A stretch of 64,000 bases of DNA from an uncultured Eubacterium sp. (GCA_900552795.1 USBB01000003.1:58056-122055); one strand, 5' to 3'. Positions 1 through 8,232 are shown, counted from the first letter of the stretch. Notes: a model not told the origin generated them from the letters alone. A program made the numbers and translations.

Positions 1-1
1 T

Positions 2-466
2 TATATTGCAAGAGAAATTCTTGGTAGATTACTCGATAAAATTGAGGATTTATGGGTAGATGCAGATTCTGAAAACGAACTGTTATATGACAATAATAAT
101 GATGTAGTTATCACTATTGCTTATGATGGCATGGTATTTGTTGAAGAAGCTAAAGACCCTGATAATTGTATTATCAAGAGTAATGAGGATTCTTGCTTGA
201 CTTATTTCTATGATAGATTAGGTCAGAAAGATTTAGATGCTCTTGAAGAAAATGCAGAGTCTATCTTAGTATTTGGATTTGAGGATGATGACTGCGAAGG
301 TTGTAAGAGTGAGGATACTGAAAAAGATGCTGAACTAAGTATTGAATCAGATGGTGATATGCACAGTTTCAGTGTAAATCGTTCTGATGATAATGGTTAT
401 AGCTCATACAGTTTCTACTCTACTGATATGGATTTGGTTAAGTATATGGTTAGATTATTTAGATAA
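2..466 (+). CDS. hypothetical acidic phage protein (5' end outside the window)
   Basis: The frame is open from the first bases of the window, so the gene starts to the left; 154 residues are visible, then TAA. The visible part is very rich in Asp and Glu, with a DDDCEGC stretch near the middle. I recognise no domain or membrane segment. A hairpin terminator follows directly, so this is the last gene of its transcript. Acidic small phage proteins are often DNA mimics or host-protein inhibitors, but nothing here proves that. An internal ATG at 131 is a weaker start because coding sequence continues upstream of it. Confidence 0.6.
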   Translation, partial: YIAREILGRLLDKIEDLWVDADSENELLYDNNNDVVITIAYDGMVFVEEAKDPDNCIIKSNEDSCLTYFYDRLGQKDLDALEENAESILVFGFEDDDCEGCKSEDTEKDAELSIESDGDMHSFSVNRSDDNGYSSYSFYSTDMDLVKYMVRLFR

Positions 467-486
467 AAACTAGATAGATATTGACA

Positions 487-526
487 GAGAGGACTTGTGT
501 TTAATTGCACAAGTTCTCTTTTGTTT
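487..526 (+). terminator. rho-independent terminator
   Basis: An inverted repeat (ACTTGTG / CACAAGT, extended by GAG / CTC) is followed by a T-rich tail. It closes the transcript of the truncated first gene. Confidence 0.8.
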
Positions 527-644
527 TGGAGAAGTAATTATTGTAACAATAATTGGTTTGCTAGTTAAGTAAGTAAAGAGAATTACAGTCAAATGACTAT
601 CTCTACCTTCAATAAAGAGAATAAATATTTAGAACATTGTTGTT

Positions 645-741
645 TGAGATGGGATGATTACATCCTCAAATGAAATTTCACTTTTTGTTTTTCATTTGAC
701 CTTCTTTTAGGAGTGGTTATTGCCGTAACCATTCCATCTCA
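645..741 (+). ncRNA. candidate structured leader RNA (multi-helix junction) of the antirepressor gene
   Basis: TGAGATGG at 645-652 pairs perfectly with CCATCTCA at 734-741. The closed region holds four hairpins: GATG/CATC (653-664), CAAATGAA/TTCATTTG (667-698), CCT/AGG (700-711) and TGGTTA/TAACCA (714-731). Just downstream, GTTATC (756-761) can pair with GATAAC (742-747), while the overlapping AGTTAT (755-760) can pair with ATAACT (767-772); these two pairings exclude each other. The element lies in the 290-nt untranslated gap before the antirepressor start at 821. The helices are seen in the sequence; the regulatory role is inferred. Confidence 0.5.
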
Positions 742-820
742 GATAACAATTCACAGTTATCGGCAAATAACTATAAATATTTAGCGACCCACTGCTTTAA
801 TGTGGAGAAAGAAGGTATAA

Positions 821-1681
821 ATGAATAAAAATGAATTAAAAGTTAATGGAACACAAAACTTTATGGGAATTAATATTCCTATTGTTGAAGGTGGTTTTGG
901 CAAAAACTGTAGAGTTGTAACAGCTAAAGCAGTATCAGAGATACATAACACAAGGCTATCGGATATCAACGCTTCTATTAACAGATTAATTGAAAAGAAA
1001 CGTATTAAGGAAGGCATTGACTATATCAATCTTCTAAGTGAAACAGTTTCACTTAGAGATTTTGCTAGAGAATTAGGGATGTTTTCTAGCAATAGGACTA
1101 AAGATGCATTTATATTGTCTGAACGAGGATATTCTAAGTTAATTAAGGCAATGGACGACGATGAATCTTGGGATATTATGGATAGTTTTGTTGATGAGTA
1201 TTTCAAAATGCGTGAAGTTATTAAGTCAAGTGAACAATTGAAAGCACAGTTATTACTATCAATCTATGATGGCGGACAAAATGCTGTATTAGCAAGTAAG
1301 CAACTTACAGAGTTAGAAGTTAAGGAAGCTACTACTCCACTGATTCAACAGATTGAAGAAGAGAAACCATTAGTAGATTTTGCCAACCAAGTATCTGATA
1401 CTACTAGCCTTATTGACATGAACCAAATGGCAAAATTACTCAAAGATGAAAATATTCCTATTGGAAGGAACAGACTGTTTGAAATTCTCAGACAGAAAGA
1501 AATCCTTAGAAACAATAATGAACCTTATCAGAGATACATTGAAAGTGGATACTTCAAGATAAAAGAAGGTACATATGAAACACCTTACGGAACTAAGGCT
1601 TACGTAAAAACTTTTATTACGGGTAAGGGACAGATTTGGATTACTGAAAAATTAAGAAAAGAATTTGGAAAAGTGGCGTAA
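821..1681 (+). CDS. phage antirepressor, ORF6N-like N-terminus plus KilAC C-terminus
   Basis: This 286-residue protein has two parts. Residues 1 to about 115 resemble the ORF6N/KilA-N type DNA-binding modules of phage antirepressors. Residues about 165-280 match the KilAC (phage antirepressor C-terminal) pattern, with a winged-helix-like segment around 'MNQMAKLLKDENIPIGRNRL'. Such proteins bind DNA or a phage repressor and promote lytic development. The start follows a GAAAGAAGG ribosome site and a structured leader at 645-741. A second antirepressor with the same C-terminal domain type but a Bro-N head lies at 31413. No repressor gene is visible in the window. Confidence 0.85.
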   Translation: MNKNELKVNGTQNFMGINIPIVEGGFGKNCRVVTAKAVSEIHNTRLSDINASINRLIEKKRIKEGIDYINLLSETVSLRDFARELGMFSSNRTKDAFILSERGYSKLIKAMDDDESWDIMDSFVDEYFKMREVIKSSEQLKAQLLLSIYDGGQNAVLASKQLTELEVKEATTPLIQQIEEEKPLVDFANQVSDTTSLIDMNQMAKLLKDENIPIGRNRLFEILRQKEILRNNNEPYQRYIESGYFKIKEGTYETPYGTKAYVKTFITGKGQIWITEKLRKEFGKVA

Positions 1682-1781
1682 TAGCCATTTTCTATATTTT
1701 ATAGAGATATGTATGCGGTGAAAGTTAGCATGCCTACCAGTGATGAGGCTGGTTACTAAGTGAACGGAAGGAGGAATAAAC

Positions 1782-2822
1782 GTGCCAAAACCAAGAGAAA
1801 CGTTTAGGAATAAAATAACAACAGATGAAATTATTGCAAAATTCAATCCAAAGAATCAAAGATTGGTTGACAAATACTTAAAGAACTTGGCAACTAAGAG
1901 AAGTCCACAAACCGTTGTTGGATATACGTCTGATTTCAACATCTTCTTTACTTGGAATTATCTTTATAATGACAATGCCCTATTCACAGAAATGAAGAAG
2001 TTAGATATGCAAGATTTTTTTGATTATGGAATTACTGAACTTGGTTGGAAAGCTAACAGATATGCAAGATGTCATAGTGCATTATCTGAATTGTCCAAGT
2101 TTATAGAGAAATTCTATGATGATGAATTTCCTAATTTTAGAAACCTACTCAAGTTTGTAGACAAATTACCAAAGGAAAACACAAGAGAAAAGTCCGTATT
2201 CAAGAAGGAAGAATTAGACCATCTTATGGATGAACTTGGTAAAATCGACAGAGTAAATGAACAGTGTTTATTGGCATTAATCATGGCATCAGGTGCAAGA
2301 TGTAGTGAATTGGTTAGATTTACTACTGATATGATTGATTATGAGAACACTGCTTTTGATGGACTATTCTTAGAAACCACTTCTAAATTAAAAGTAAAAG
2401 GTCGTGGTGTTGATGGTAAATATATAGAAAGATACATTATCAAAGATATGTTTGTGCCTTACTATGAAAAATATTTACCAATCAGAAAAGAGATTATGGA
2501 GAAGAATGGTAAAGACCATAATTTCATTTTTGTAAAGCGTGATGGCGACCCTGCTACTGCTGATACTATTCGTGCTTGGATGGATAAATGGGATAAGTAT
2601 TTGGATAAACACTGGTATCCACATAGCGGTCGTCACTTTTGGACTTCATATTTATCCTCTATCGGAGTTGAAAAAGAACTTATTCAAGAGTTGCAAAAGT
2701 GGTCTAGTTCAGAACTTGTAGATGTTTACAATGATAACACTGCAAAGGATAAGAAGTGGAAGAGCCTTGATAAATTGAGAAATGCTTTAGCAGAAGATAC
2801 TAAAACAGAAGAACCTCAATAA
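1782..2822 (+). CDS. tyrosine recombinase (phage integrase family)
   Basis: The 346-residue protein has a SAM-like core-binding N-terminus (about 25-125) and a catalytic C-terminus. The tyrosine recombinase residues are visible: Arg173 in ASGARCSELVR, His281 and Arg284 in HSGRHFW, and the nucleophile Tyr316 in LVDVYND. It starts at GTG after a strong AAGGAGG site. It may be the prophage integrase, although it sits inside the phage genome next to an antirepressor and far from the right attachment region, so the attachment-site enzyme could also lie to the left of the window. Resolution of genome multimers or DNA inversion are alternatives. Confidence 0.88.
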   Translation: MPKPRETFRNKITTDEIIAKFNPKNQRLVDKYLKNLATKRSPQTVVGYTSDFNIFFTWNYLYNDNALFTEMKKLDMQDFFDYGITELGWKANRYARCHSALSELSKFIEKFYDDEFPNFRNLLKFVDKLPKENTREKSVFKKEELDHLMDELGKIDRVNEQCLLALIMASGARCSELVRFTTDMIDYENTAFDGLFLETTSKLKVKGRGVDGKYIERYIIKDMFVPYYEKYLPIRKEIMEKNGKDHNFIFVKRDGDPATADTIRAWMDKWDKYLDKHWYPHSGRHFWTSYLSSIGVEKELIQELQKWSSSELVDVYNDNTAKDKKWKSLDKLRNALAEDTKTEEPQ

Positions 2823-2906
2823 ATCTCCAATTCTAAAGTTGAATTTGTCATGATTATTATACAAATTTTGTAACAACCACTCTTCTTACTTTTGAGGAAA
2901 AATCAA

Positions 2907-2935
2907 TTGACAATACAGAAATAATAACGTAGAAT
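2907..2935 (+). promoter_or_regulatory. sigma-A promoter of the candidate antitoxin RNA
   Basis: TTGACA at 2907-2912, a 17-nt spacer and TAGAAT at 2930-2935. No sizeable gene follows before a terminator at 3029-3070, so the product is a short RNA. The opposing toxin promoter has the same -35, spacer length and -10. Confidence 0.8.
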
Positions 2936-2941
2936 AATACA

Positions 2942-3070
2942 TATAAAAAGCAAGCAACTATCCGTTAGACGGTTTCGAGTCATAATTTGGTAGGTTATGG
3001 CTAATATATTTCAATTAAAAACAATTAACACAAAAACGACCGCTTATTTCTCTTGGCGGTTATTTTTGTG
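2942..3070 (+). ncRNA. candidate antitoxin RNA of a type I toxin-antitoxin locus
   Basis: A ~130-nt transcript is predicted between the promoter at 2907-2935 and the bidirectional terminator at 3029-3070. It contains no convincing reading frame. Its 3' part is antisense to the end of the small membrane-protein gene on the opposite strand. Two convergent RNAs sharing one bidirectional terminator is the layout of the Fst/par type I systems of Gram-positive bacteria. The promoter, terminator and overlap are seen; the antitoxin role is inferred. Confidence 0.6.
3029..3070. terminator. bidirectional terminator between toxin and antitoxin RNAs
   Basis: CACAAAAA (3029-3036) pairs with TTTTTGTG (3063-3070), and ACCGC (3039-3043) with GCGGT (3056-3060). 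Each strand ends in a T-run, so transcripts from both sides stop here. Confidence 0.8.
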
Positions 3071-3163
3071 CCTTCTATCAAGGAATCTGACAAGATATGT
3101 AGCAATTACGCCACTAATCACGCCAGTAACTAATGTAAAGATTAGTAATTCACAAAACGTCAC
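3044..3163 (-). CDS. small hydrophobic peptide, Fst-like type I toxin candidate
   Basis: A 39-residue peptide starts at GTG after a strong GGAGGGTGAT ribosome site. It has one central hydrophobic segment (about residues 5-26, Gly-containing) and a basic, polar tail (FLDRRHKNNRQEK). That is the usual build of Fst/Ldr-type membrane toxins. Its own promoter lies ~130 nt upstream, giving a long leader as in other type I toxins. The last codons fall in the shared terminator and are complementary to the opposing RNA. Sequence similarity to Fst itself is weak by eye, so the family call rests on gene build and locus layout. A plain small membrane protein is the alternative. Confidence 0.6.
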   Translation of the reverse strand: MTFCELLIFTLVTGVISGVIATYLVRFLDRRHKNNRQEK

Positions 3164-3299
3164 TTCGTATATCACCCTCCTTTCTTAGCAAGGGTATCTA
3201 TAAGATAAACAGGGTATCACTACACCTGACGTGACTTAAAACCGCCTTTTACCATCTGTCTAGCCTAAACAAGATGTTGGACAATTACTTGCAACTTCT

Positions 3300-3328
3300 A
3301 TTCTATAAAATTCTACCAGTATTGTCAA
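3300..3328 (-). promoter_or_regulatory. sigma-A promoter of the small toxin gene
   Basis: On the minus strand: TTGACA (3323-3328), 17-nt spacer, TAGAAT (3300-3305). The predicted leader to the GTG at 3163 is about 130 nt and contains two GATACCCT repeats. Confidence 0.8.
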
Positions 3329-3329
3329 T

Positions 3330-3659
3330 TTATTCCAACGAAACAAAAAGTAAATTATATGAGATGGCATAATCCCATCTATGATAATTCTGATATTGAG
3401 ATAGCATAATTTCAGGAGTGAAAATCAAACTATATCCTTTGCGGAGGAATAACCGTCACAGTCGGTTTTATATTATTTACAATTAAAACTGATTGATACT
3501 GTTTTTATTACATATGTGAGAAACCCTGATGGTTTAAGTTTATTTACGGATGCATACTGTACTTAGATGTGTGGAGTTCATCACTCTGCTCTCGCTTTGC
3601 TAAAGCCGACTTTTATATGTCGGTGTAAATCGACAAATAAAGAAGGAGGTAAAATATAA
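3330..3659. other. 330-nt non-coding stretch
   Basis: No convincing gene on either strand. Small hairpins are present: AGATGG/CCATCT near 3362-3380 and CGAC/GTCG near 3609-3623. A GATG/CATC stem near 3547-3563 has GTGGAG in its loop, the same hexamer as the exposed loop in the tape-measure insert. The end of the stretch carries the ribosome site (AAGGAGGT) of the next gene. Confidence 0.4.
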
Positions 3660-3947
3660 ATGGCAAGAAATCTTGATATTTTAGATGACCAGTTAGAATT
3701 AGGTCAGACAAAAATCATAAGTCGTGATGGTGGACGCATTGTAGATTTCGTAGAGTTGTTATTGTCTACATCTACAAAAGGACAATTTGCCCCATCAAAA
3801 GATAAGAAAATGGTAGAGCTGTGTATTAAAGACACTGATTTGTCTTTACCACAACTTGAGTGCTCTATGACAAAAGCATCTTTAAAGGATTTGATAGTAG
3901 GATTAAAAGCTATCTACGGACAATTAGAAAGCGAGGATGTGAAATAA
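3660..3947 (+). CDS. hypothetical phage protein, 95 aa
   Basis: It starts at ATG after AAGGAGGT. The sequence is soluble and of mixed charge, with no membrane segment and no domain I recognise. Its stop overlaps the start of the next gene by one base (TAATG), so the two are translationally coupled and probably work together. Confidence 0.65.
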   Translation: MARNLDILDDQLELGQTKIISRDGGRIVDFVELLLSTSTKGQFAPSKDKKMVELCIKDTDLSLPQLECSMTKASLKDLIVGLKAIYGQLESEDVK

Positions 3948-4426
3948 TGAAATTAAAAGTTAAGAAATCTATTGAGAACAATATCATTACTGTTGATATT
4001 AGTGTTGCTGAACTTGGCACTGTATCAAGTGTTGAAACGGAAGAAAAGAACCTTTTGTATGACTTTCCTAGAAGTGTTAAATATAGCAGCATAGATTTTA
4101 CTGCCAATATGAAAATTGATGGTGTATCTGGTGATCCTGTTGTAACAGAGGAAGAAGTTGATGATACCAATATCGTTGAAGTATCGCTAAAGGATATTAT
4201 CAATAAAGAATACCCTATAAATGAAGAACTTTCAATTATCTTTTCGATTGATATTACAAAGATTCCAGAAAGCGAATTAAACAAAGTGATGGACACTGTT
4301 GAAAAGTTGGGCAAGGCTAAAGCTGAATTGTTTGCAGTTAAGATTCAGGAAGAAATCGGGAAGAAGCTTGCTGAACTTAGGAGTTTGAATACTAAGTTTG
4401 AAGGAGAAACAGAGGTTGTTCTGTAA
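3947..4426 (+). CDS. hypothetical phage protein, 159 aa
   Basis: The start at 3947 overlaps the previous stop (TAATG). A longer frame beginning upstream would lie inside the previous gene and is rejected. The first ~100 residues are rich in alternating hydrophobic and polar residues, suggesting beta structure. Residues about 110-150 (PESELNKVMDTVEKLGKAKA) look helical and amphipathic. No known domain was recognised. Position suggests an accessory or virion-associated role, but this is only context. Confidence 0.6.
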   Translation: MKLKVKKSIENNIITVDISVAELGTVSSVETEEKNLLYDFPRSVKYSSIDFTANMKIDGVSGDPVVTEEEVDDTNIVEVSLKDIINKEYPINEELSIIFSIDITKIPESELNKVMDTVEKLGKAKAELFAVKIQEEIGKKLAELRSLNTKFEGETEVVL

Positions 4427-4460
4427 TTTATATAGGGAGTAATTACTACTCTCCTATTGT

Positions 4461-4543
4461 GCAAACTAAATCTACAAGGTGTAGAACCTACCTGCTAAGT
4501 AGTGTGTTCTGAAAGGAATGAGTTTCGATTACTCTAGTTTGCG
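4461..4543 (+). tRNA. tRNA-Ser-like cloverleaf, anticodon GCT, divergent
   Basis: An 8-bp acceptor (GCAAACTA / TAGTTTGC) encloses a D arm with a TCT/AGA stem and the GG pair at the usual place, an anticodon arm CTAC / GTAG with loop CTGCTAA (as in ordinary tRNA-Ser(GCU)), a short variable arm (TTC / GAA), and a T arm GAGT / ACTC with loop TTCGATT. The next base is G, the serine discriminator; CCA is not encoded. Oddities: base 8 is A instead of T, base pair 27-43 is C/T, and acceptor plus T stem are 8+4 bp instead of 7+5. It may be a divergent phage tRNA, a decayed one, or a tRNA mimic. Confidence 0.5.
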
Positions 4544-4798
4544 TTAAATCTCTTGTTTCAAAGAGAAAATTCAGCGTTTAAATCGCTTTTCAAAGAGATT
4601 TTGTGGTTGGTTTAAACCATCCGCTTGTTGTCCATAAAGGGTAATTTTAATTTAAGAAGGAACATAATGAAGAATTATTGTTCTTAGAAAAACAGAATTA
4701 AGTATTGTTACTTATGGATATGGGATTTACAGAGAGAAAGACTATGCTTACCAAAATGCACTCTGCAACTTTCAAGAGTAAGGAAACAATGGTAGCTT
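4544..4798 (+). other. non-coding stretch with possible short peptide
   Basis: A long inverted repeat (AAATCTCTT / AAAGAGATTT, near 4545-4602) and a GGTTTAAACC palindrome lie here. A 28-codon frame (4714-4800, starting MDMGFTERK) has no good ribosome site and is not called. No other gene is seen. Confidence 0.3.
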
Positions 4799-4845
4799 AA
4801 CCAACCTAACATTCTCACTTCGAGAACTTTATGGGTTGGTTTTTT
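4799..4845 (+). terminator. rho-independent terminator
   Basis: AACCAACC (4799-4806) pairs with GGTTGGTT (4834-4841), with an inner TTCTC/GAGAA stem and a run of T. It separates the structured RNA region from the tail-spike operon. Confidence 0.85.
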
Positions 4846-4895
4846 GATTGTGAAAAATCAACCCTAATAAAAATTAAGAAAGTGAGGAAATAAAT

Positions 4896-5135
4896 ATGTC
4901 TGTAAAAATTACAGCAATTAATGGTCAAGCGAATTCATCTGATACAAAAGAATTCTTGCTTACAACTACTGACGAGATAAAACTTCTGCCTAAAAATGGA
5001 ATTGAGGGAACTCTTATAACTGATGAAACAGTTATAAATAAGCCATGCGCCATTGGCTCAACTGCTATGGTCGTGAATAGCGTTTCTACGGAAGTTTATA
5101 TTCTTACACCAGATAACGAATGGGTAAAGATGTAA
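4896..5135 (+). CDS. small hypothetical protein of the tail-spike operon
   Basis: A 79-residue protein starting at ATG after a GAGGAAAT site. Alternating hydrophobic residues and a C-terminal 'EVYILTPDNEWVKM' suggest a compact beta fold, as in small tail-fibre accessory proteins. It stands 15 nt before the collagen-like spike gene in the same orientation, so it is probably co-translated with it. No named family recognised. Confidence 0.65.
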   Translation: MSVKITAINGQANSSDTKEFLLTTTDEIKLLPKNGIEGTLITDETVINKPCAIGSTAMVVNSVSTEVYILTPDNEWVKM

Positions 5136-5149
5136 GGAGGTAATAAGTG

Positions 5150-7717
5150 ATGGATGGATTGAAAGCATATATTTTAAGCAAATCATATGTTGATTCTACC
5201 CTTAAAGGCGCAGGTGCTATACAAGGTAAGCCAGGAACAGACGGAAAAGATGGCAAATCTGCATATGAAATTGCAATAGGACACGGATTCAATGGTACTG
5301 AAAAAGAATGGATAGAATCATTGAAAGGTTCTAATGGAAAGACACCTGATATTAGAATTAATGCAAATGGAAATTGGTTCATAAATGGCATTGATACTAA
5401 TGTAAATGCCAAAGGAGAAAAAGGTGAAACAGGTAGTGGTTTTAAAGTAACAAAACAATATCAGAGTATATCAGATATGGTGTCAGACACTAACCCTGTA
5501 AACGATTCAGAGGTTGTTGTTGTAATATCTGAAGATACAGGAACATTTTATCTAAGATTATCTTCGTACATAGATCAAAATGGTGTTGCTAATGGATACT
5601 TACCAATAGGTAATGCAAAAGAAATTAGTGCTATTAAAGGAGAAAAAGGTGATGATGGTATCACTCCACACATAGGTTCAAACAACAACTGGTTTATCGG
5701 AGATACTGACACTGGCATATTGGCGAAAGGTACAAATGGTAAAGATGGACAAAATGGCACGGACGGTGCTAATGGGGAAAATGGTGCTGACGGAGTTGGT
5801 ATTTCTCAAGCAACAATAACTGAGAATGGAGAATTGGTTATTGATTATACTAACGATACTTCTTCTAATTTAGGTATTGTTGTTGGTAGAAATGGAGTTG
5901 ATGGAAATAACGGAAAGGATGGAGAAAACGGTAAAGATGGTCGTTCTATTACATCAATAAAATCAGATGAGAATAACAATATTATTGTTACTTTTTCTGA
6001 TGGAACAACTCAAAATATTGGTCAACTAAATATTGATTTACAAGGGGATTTCCTTACATCAAACGGATTTGGTAATCTTCGATATTATAATGGACATTTC
6101 CAATATTATGATAATTCGTCTTCTACTTGGATTGACACTTCTGTTACGCCAGATAATGTTTATATTATGAATATGACACCACAAAATATGCAATTTTTAT
6201 CTGGTGCATATGATACAGATTTAAAACGATATAAACTTAAATGGTTAGAACCAAAAGATACTATCGTTGAAAATCAAGTATTATGTTTTGTTGAGAAAGT
6301 TGTTATAAGAAGAAAATTAAATTCTGCTCCAATTGATGTAAATGATGGGATATTAGTATGCGAAATTAACAGAAAAAATTTCGGAAAATATAGAAATGAA
6401 TACTACGTTGATGAAACATTCAATCCTAATATTGACGAAAAATGGTGTTATAAAGTTTTCCCTATAAGTACAACTGGTTTTTACAATGTCTCAGAAGTTA
6501 ATGAAATATCTATATTATGTAAAAATTATCAACTTTATGGATTTACAATAGACCAAAATGAATCAGATCCAGCAAGTATGATTACTTATATTGAAGATAA
6601 TAAGAATTTTAGGTCTGCTTATATGGATTATGAAGGAGATTCGTTTGATTGCGGCGATTGGGCAAGTGCTTTCTTCATGGATATAAAACCATGTATGTTA
6701 AAATACGATGGAACTGTTGATTATTATTTAAACCCAAATGATTACTCTAAGAAATTAGATGGTACTCCTTCTGATATATCAAATGACAAGTATGAAGGAA
6801 ACGCTATGGTTCAGATTCCTAAAGTATATTGGAAAATTGTTGATAACGGAGATAAAACAGCAAATGTTTATATTTCAAACAATAAAATAGATGAAGATTT
6901 TAATTGTTGGAGTCATATTGACAACAACGGAAACGAAATAGATTATTGTTATATGCCAATTTACAATGGTTATAATGACGGAACAAAATTAAGAAGTTTA
7001 AGTGGTAAAACACCTGTTAATACGTCATCTGGCTCTAAAGAAATAGAATTAGCAATCGCAAATAATAAAACAAGTGATGTGATTTGGTACACTGAAGTTT
7101 ATTCAGACAGATTATTAATAAATTTGTTACTTTTGCTAATTGGTAAATCAACAGATACACAACATGTTTTTGGTTATGGACATTATAATGGCGGTTCTGA
7201 TGCAAGTGACTTAATGGTATCTGGTACTATGGATAATAAAGGTTCTTTTTATGGCAAAAATGTACAAGGTTTTGGAGTAAAAGTATTTGGAATTGAACAT
7301 TATTGGGGTAATCAGTACAGACGAATTGCAGGTTGGATTAATGATAATGGAATTCAAAAAATCAAAATGACATATGGTCAATCAGATACTTCAACTGTTG
7401 ATGGATATAATTCAACTGGTAATGGATATATAACAATTTCGGATTCTGTACCATTCGGAACATCTGGTGGTTATATTTCTGAAATGATATTTAGTAAACA
7501 TGGTATTATACCAAAAACAGCAAACGGAAGCTCTACAACTTATTATAGTGATGGTTTTTATTTTAATAATTCTAACATAAGATATGTAATTGTTGGAGGC
7601 TCTTCTTACCATAAATTATTAGTAGGTGCTTTTTATACCAATGCAAATGAAGAATTGAGCAGAAGCTTATGGTTAATTGGTTCTTCTATTTCTTGCAAAC
7701 CATTGGCAATAATGTGA
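5150..7717 (+). CDS. collagen-like tail spike/fibre with C-type-lectin-like tip
   Basis: An ~855-residue receptor-binding candidate. The first third contains four blocks of Gly-X-Y collagen-like triplets (for example GKPGTDGKDGKS, GTNGKDGQNGTDG and GENGKDG), which form trimeric stalks. The C-terminal ~350 residues are a globular domain rich in Gly, Asn, Trp and Tyr. It ends in a segment (VGGSSYHKLLVGAFYTNAN, then SLWLIGSSISCKPLA) that resembles the C-type-lectin fold of phage tip proteins, including those varied by diversity-generating retroelements. No reverse transcriptase or template repeat is in the window. The start is ATG 5150 or the adjoining GTG 5147; AAGGAGG fits either. Confidence 0.75.
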   Translation: MDGLKAYILSKSYVDSTLKGAGAIQGKPGTDGKDGKSAYEIAIGHGFNGTEKEWIESLKGSNGKTPDIRINANGNWFINGIDTNVNAKGEKGETGSGFKVTKQYQSISDMVSDTNPVNDSEVVVVISEDTGTFYLRLSSYIDQNGVANGYLPIGNAKEISAIKGEKGDDGITPHIGSNNNWFIGDTDTGILAKGTNGKDGQNGTDGANGENGADGVGISQATITENGELVIDYTNDTSSNLGIVVGRNGVDGNNGKDGENGKDGRSITSIKSDENNNIIVTFSDGTTQNIGQLNIDLQGDFLTSNGFGNLRYYNGHFQYYDNSSSTWIDTSVTPDNVYIMNMTPQNMQFLSGAYDTDLKRYKLKWLEPKDTIVENQVLCFVEKVVIRRKLNSAPIDVNDGILVCEINRKNFGKYRNEYYVDETFNPNIDEKWCYKVFPISTTGFYNVSEVNEISILCKNYQLYGFTIDQNESDPASMITYIEDNKNFRSAYMDYEGDSFDCGDWASAFFMDIKPCMLKYDGTVDYYLNPNDYSKKLDGTPSDISNDKYEGNAMVQIPKVYWKIVDNGDKTANVYISNNKIDEDFNCWSHIDNNGNEIDYCYMPIYNGYNDGTKLRSLSGKTPVNTSSGSKEIELAIANNKTSDVIWYTEVYSDRLLINLLLLLIGKSTDTQHVFGYGHYNGGSDASDLMVSGTMDNKGSFYGKNVQGFGVKVFGIEHYWGNQYRRIAGWINDNGIQKIKMTYGQSDTSTVDGYNSTGNGYITISDSVPFGTSGGYISEMIFSKHGIIPKTANGSSTTYYSDGFYFNNSNIRYVIVGGSSYHKLLVGAFYTNANEELSRSLWLIGSSISCKPLAIM

Positions 7718-7730
7718 TAAGGAGAAATTA

Positions 7731-8015
7731 ATGAAATTAAATTATATAAAATCACAATCAAAGAATTATCCAGATTTGGTCGATAATACTTCTTCCAAAA
7801 CATTTGTGTATTTACGGAAAAATGTTATTGAATTAACTAATCATGACATAGAATTAGGCAAAAATGTTACTTCTTTCGAATATGAAGAGGTTAAATTAAC
7901 TAAAGAAGAATATCAACAGTATTTAAAAGAGTTAGAAATTATAGATATTCAGCAGCAACGTGCAGATATAGATTATATCGCTCTGATGACAGGTGTCGAT
8001 TTAGAGGAGGTTTAA
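7731..8015 (+). CDS. tail-fibre associated protein, 94 aa
   Basis: It starts at ATG after AAGGAGAAAT, 13 nt behind the spike gene. The N-terminal half looks beta-rich. The C-terminal half (KEEYQQYLKELEIIDIQQQRADIDYIALMTGVDLEEV) is helical, the pattern of the short proteins that follow fibre genes and precede XkdX-type proteins in Firmicutes phages. Probably a fibre chaperone or connector; the exact role is unknown. Confidence 0.6.
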   Translation: MKLNYIKSQSKNYPDLVDNTSSKTFVYLRKNVIELTNHDIELGKNVTSFEYEEVKLTKEEYQQYLKELEIIDIQQQRADIDYIALMTGVDLEEV

Positions 8016-8018
8016 TTT

Positions 8019-8165
8019 ATGAAAAGTAAAATGTACGATAAAATAAAACTATATTATGATACTGGTCTTTGGAGTGAAATCAGAGTAAGAAATATGGTTA
8101 TTAAGGGTATTATCACTGAAACAGAGTATATGAGTATTGTTGGTAAGAATTATGAAAATAATTAA
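8019..8165 (+). CDS. XkdX-like small phage protein
   Basis: A 48-residue protein behind GAGGAGG. The sequence 'YDKIKLYYDTGLWSE' followed by 'VRNMVIKGIITETEY' matches the XkdX family pattern (a short Tyr/Trp helix, then a 'V-K-G-I-T-x-x-E-Y' helix). These proteins follow tail-fibre genes in many Firmicutes phages and are of unknown biochemical role. It ends the tail-spike operon; a terminator and a tRNA follow. Confidence 0.7.
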   Translation: MKSKMYDKIKLYYDTGLWSEIRVRNMVIKGIITETEYMSIVGKNYENN

Positions 8166-8197
8166 ATAATATTAAAACGGATGTTTTAAAGAGACAT

Positions 8198-8230
8198 GGA
8201 GAGTGGATTTAGGTCTACTCTCCTATTTAT
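8198..8230 (+). terminator. terminator after the tail-spike operon
   Basis: GGAGAGT (8198-8204) pairs with ACTCTCC (8217-8223), followed by TATTTAT. The T-run is weak. Confidence 0.55.
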
Positions 8231-8232
8231 AT

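Noticed and set aside
2997..3188. 63-codon plus-strand frame over the small toxin gene
   Set aside because: It is antisense to the better-supported 39-codon minus-strand gene and has no ribosome site.
4714..4800. 28-codon peptide frame before the tail-spike operon
   Set aside because: No usable ribosome site; part of a structured non-coding region.
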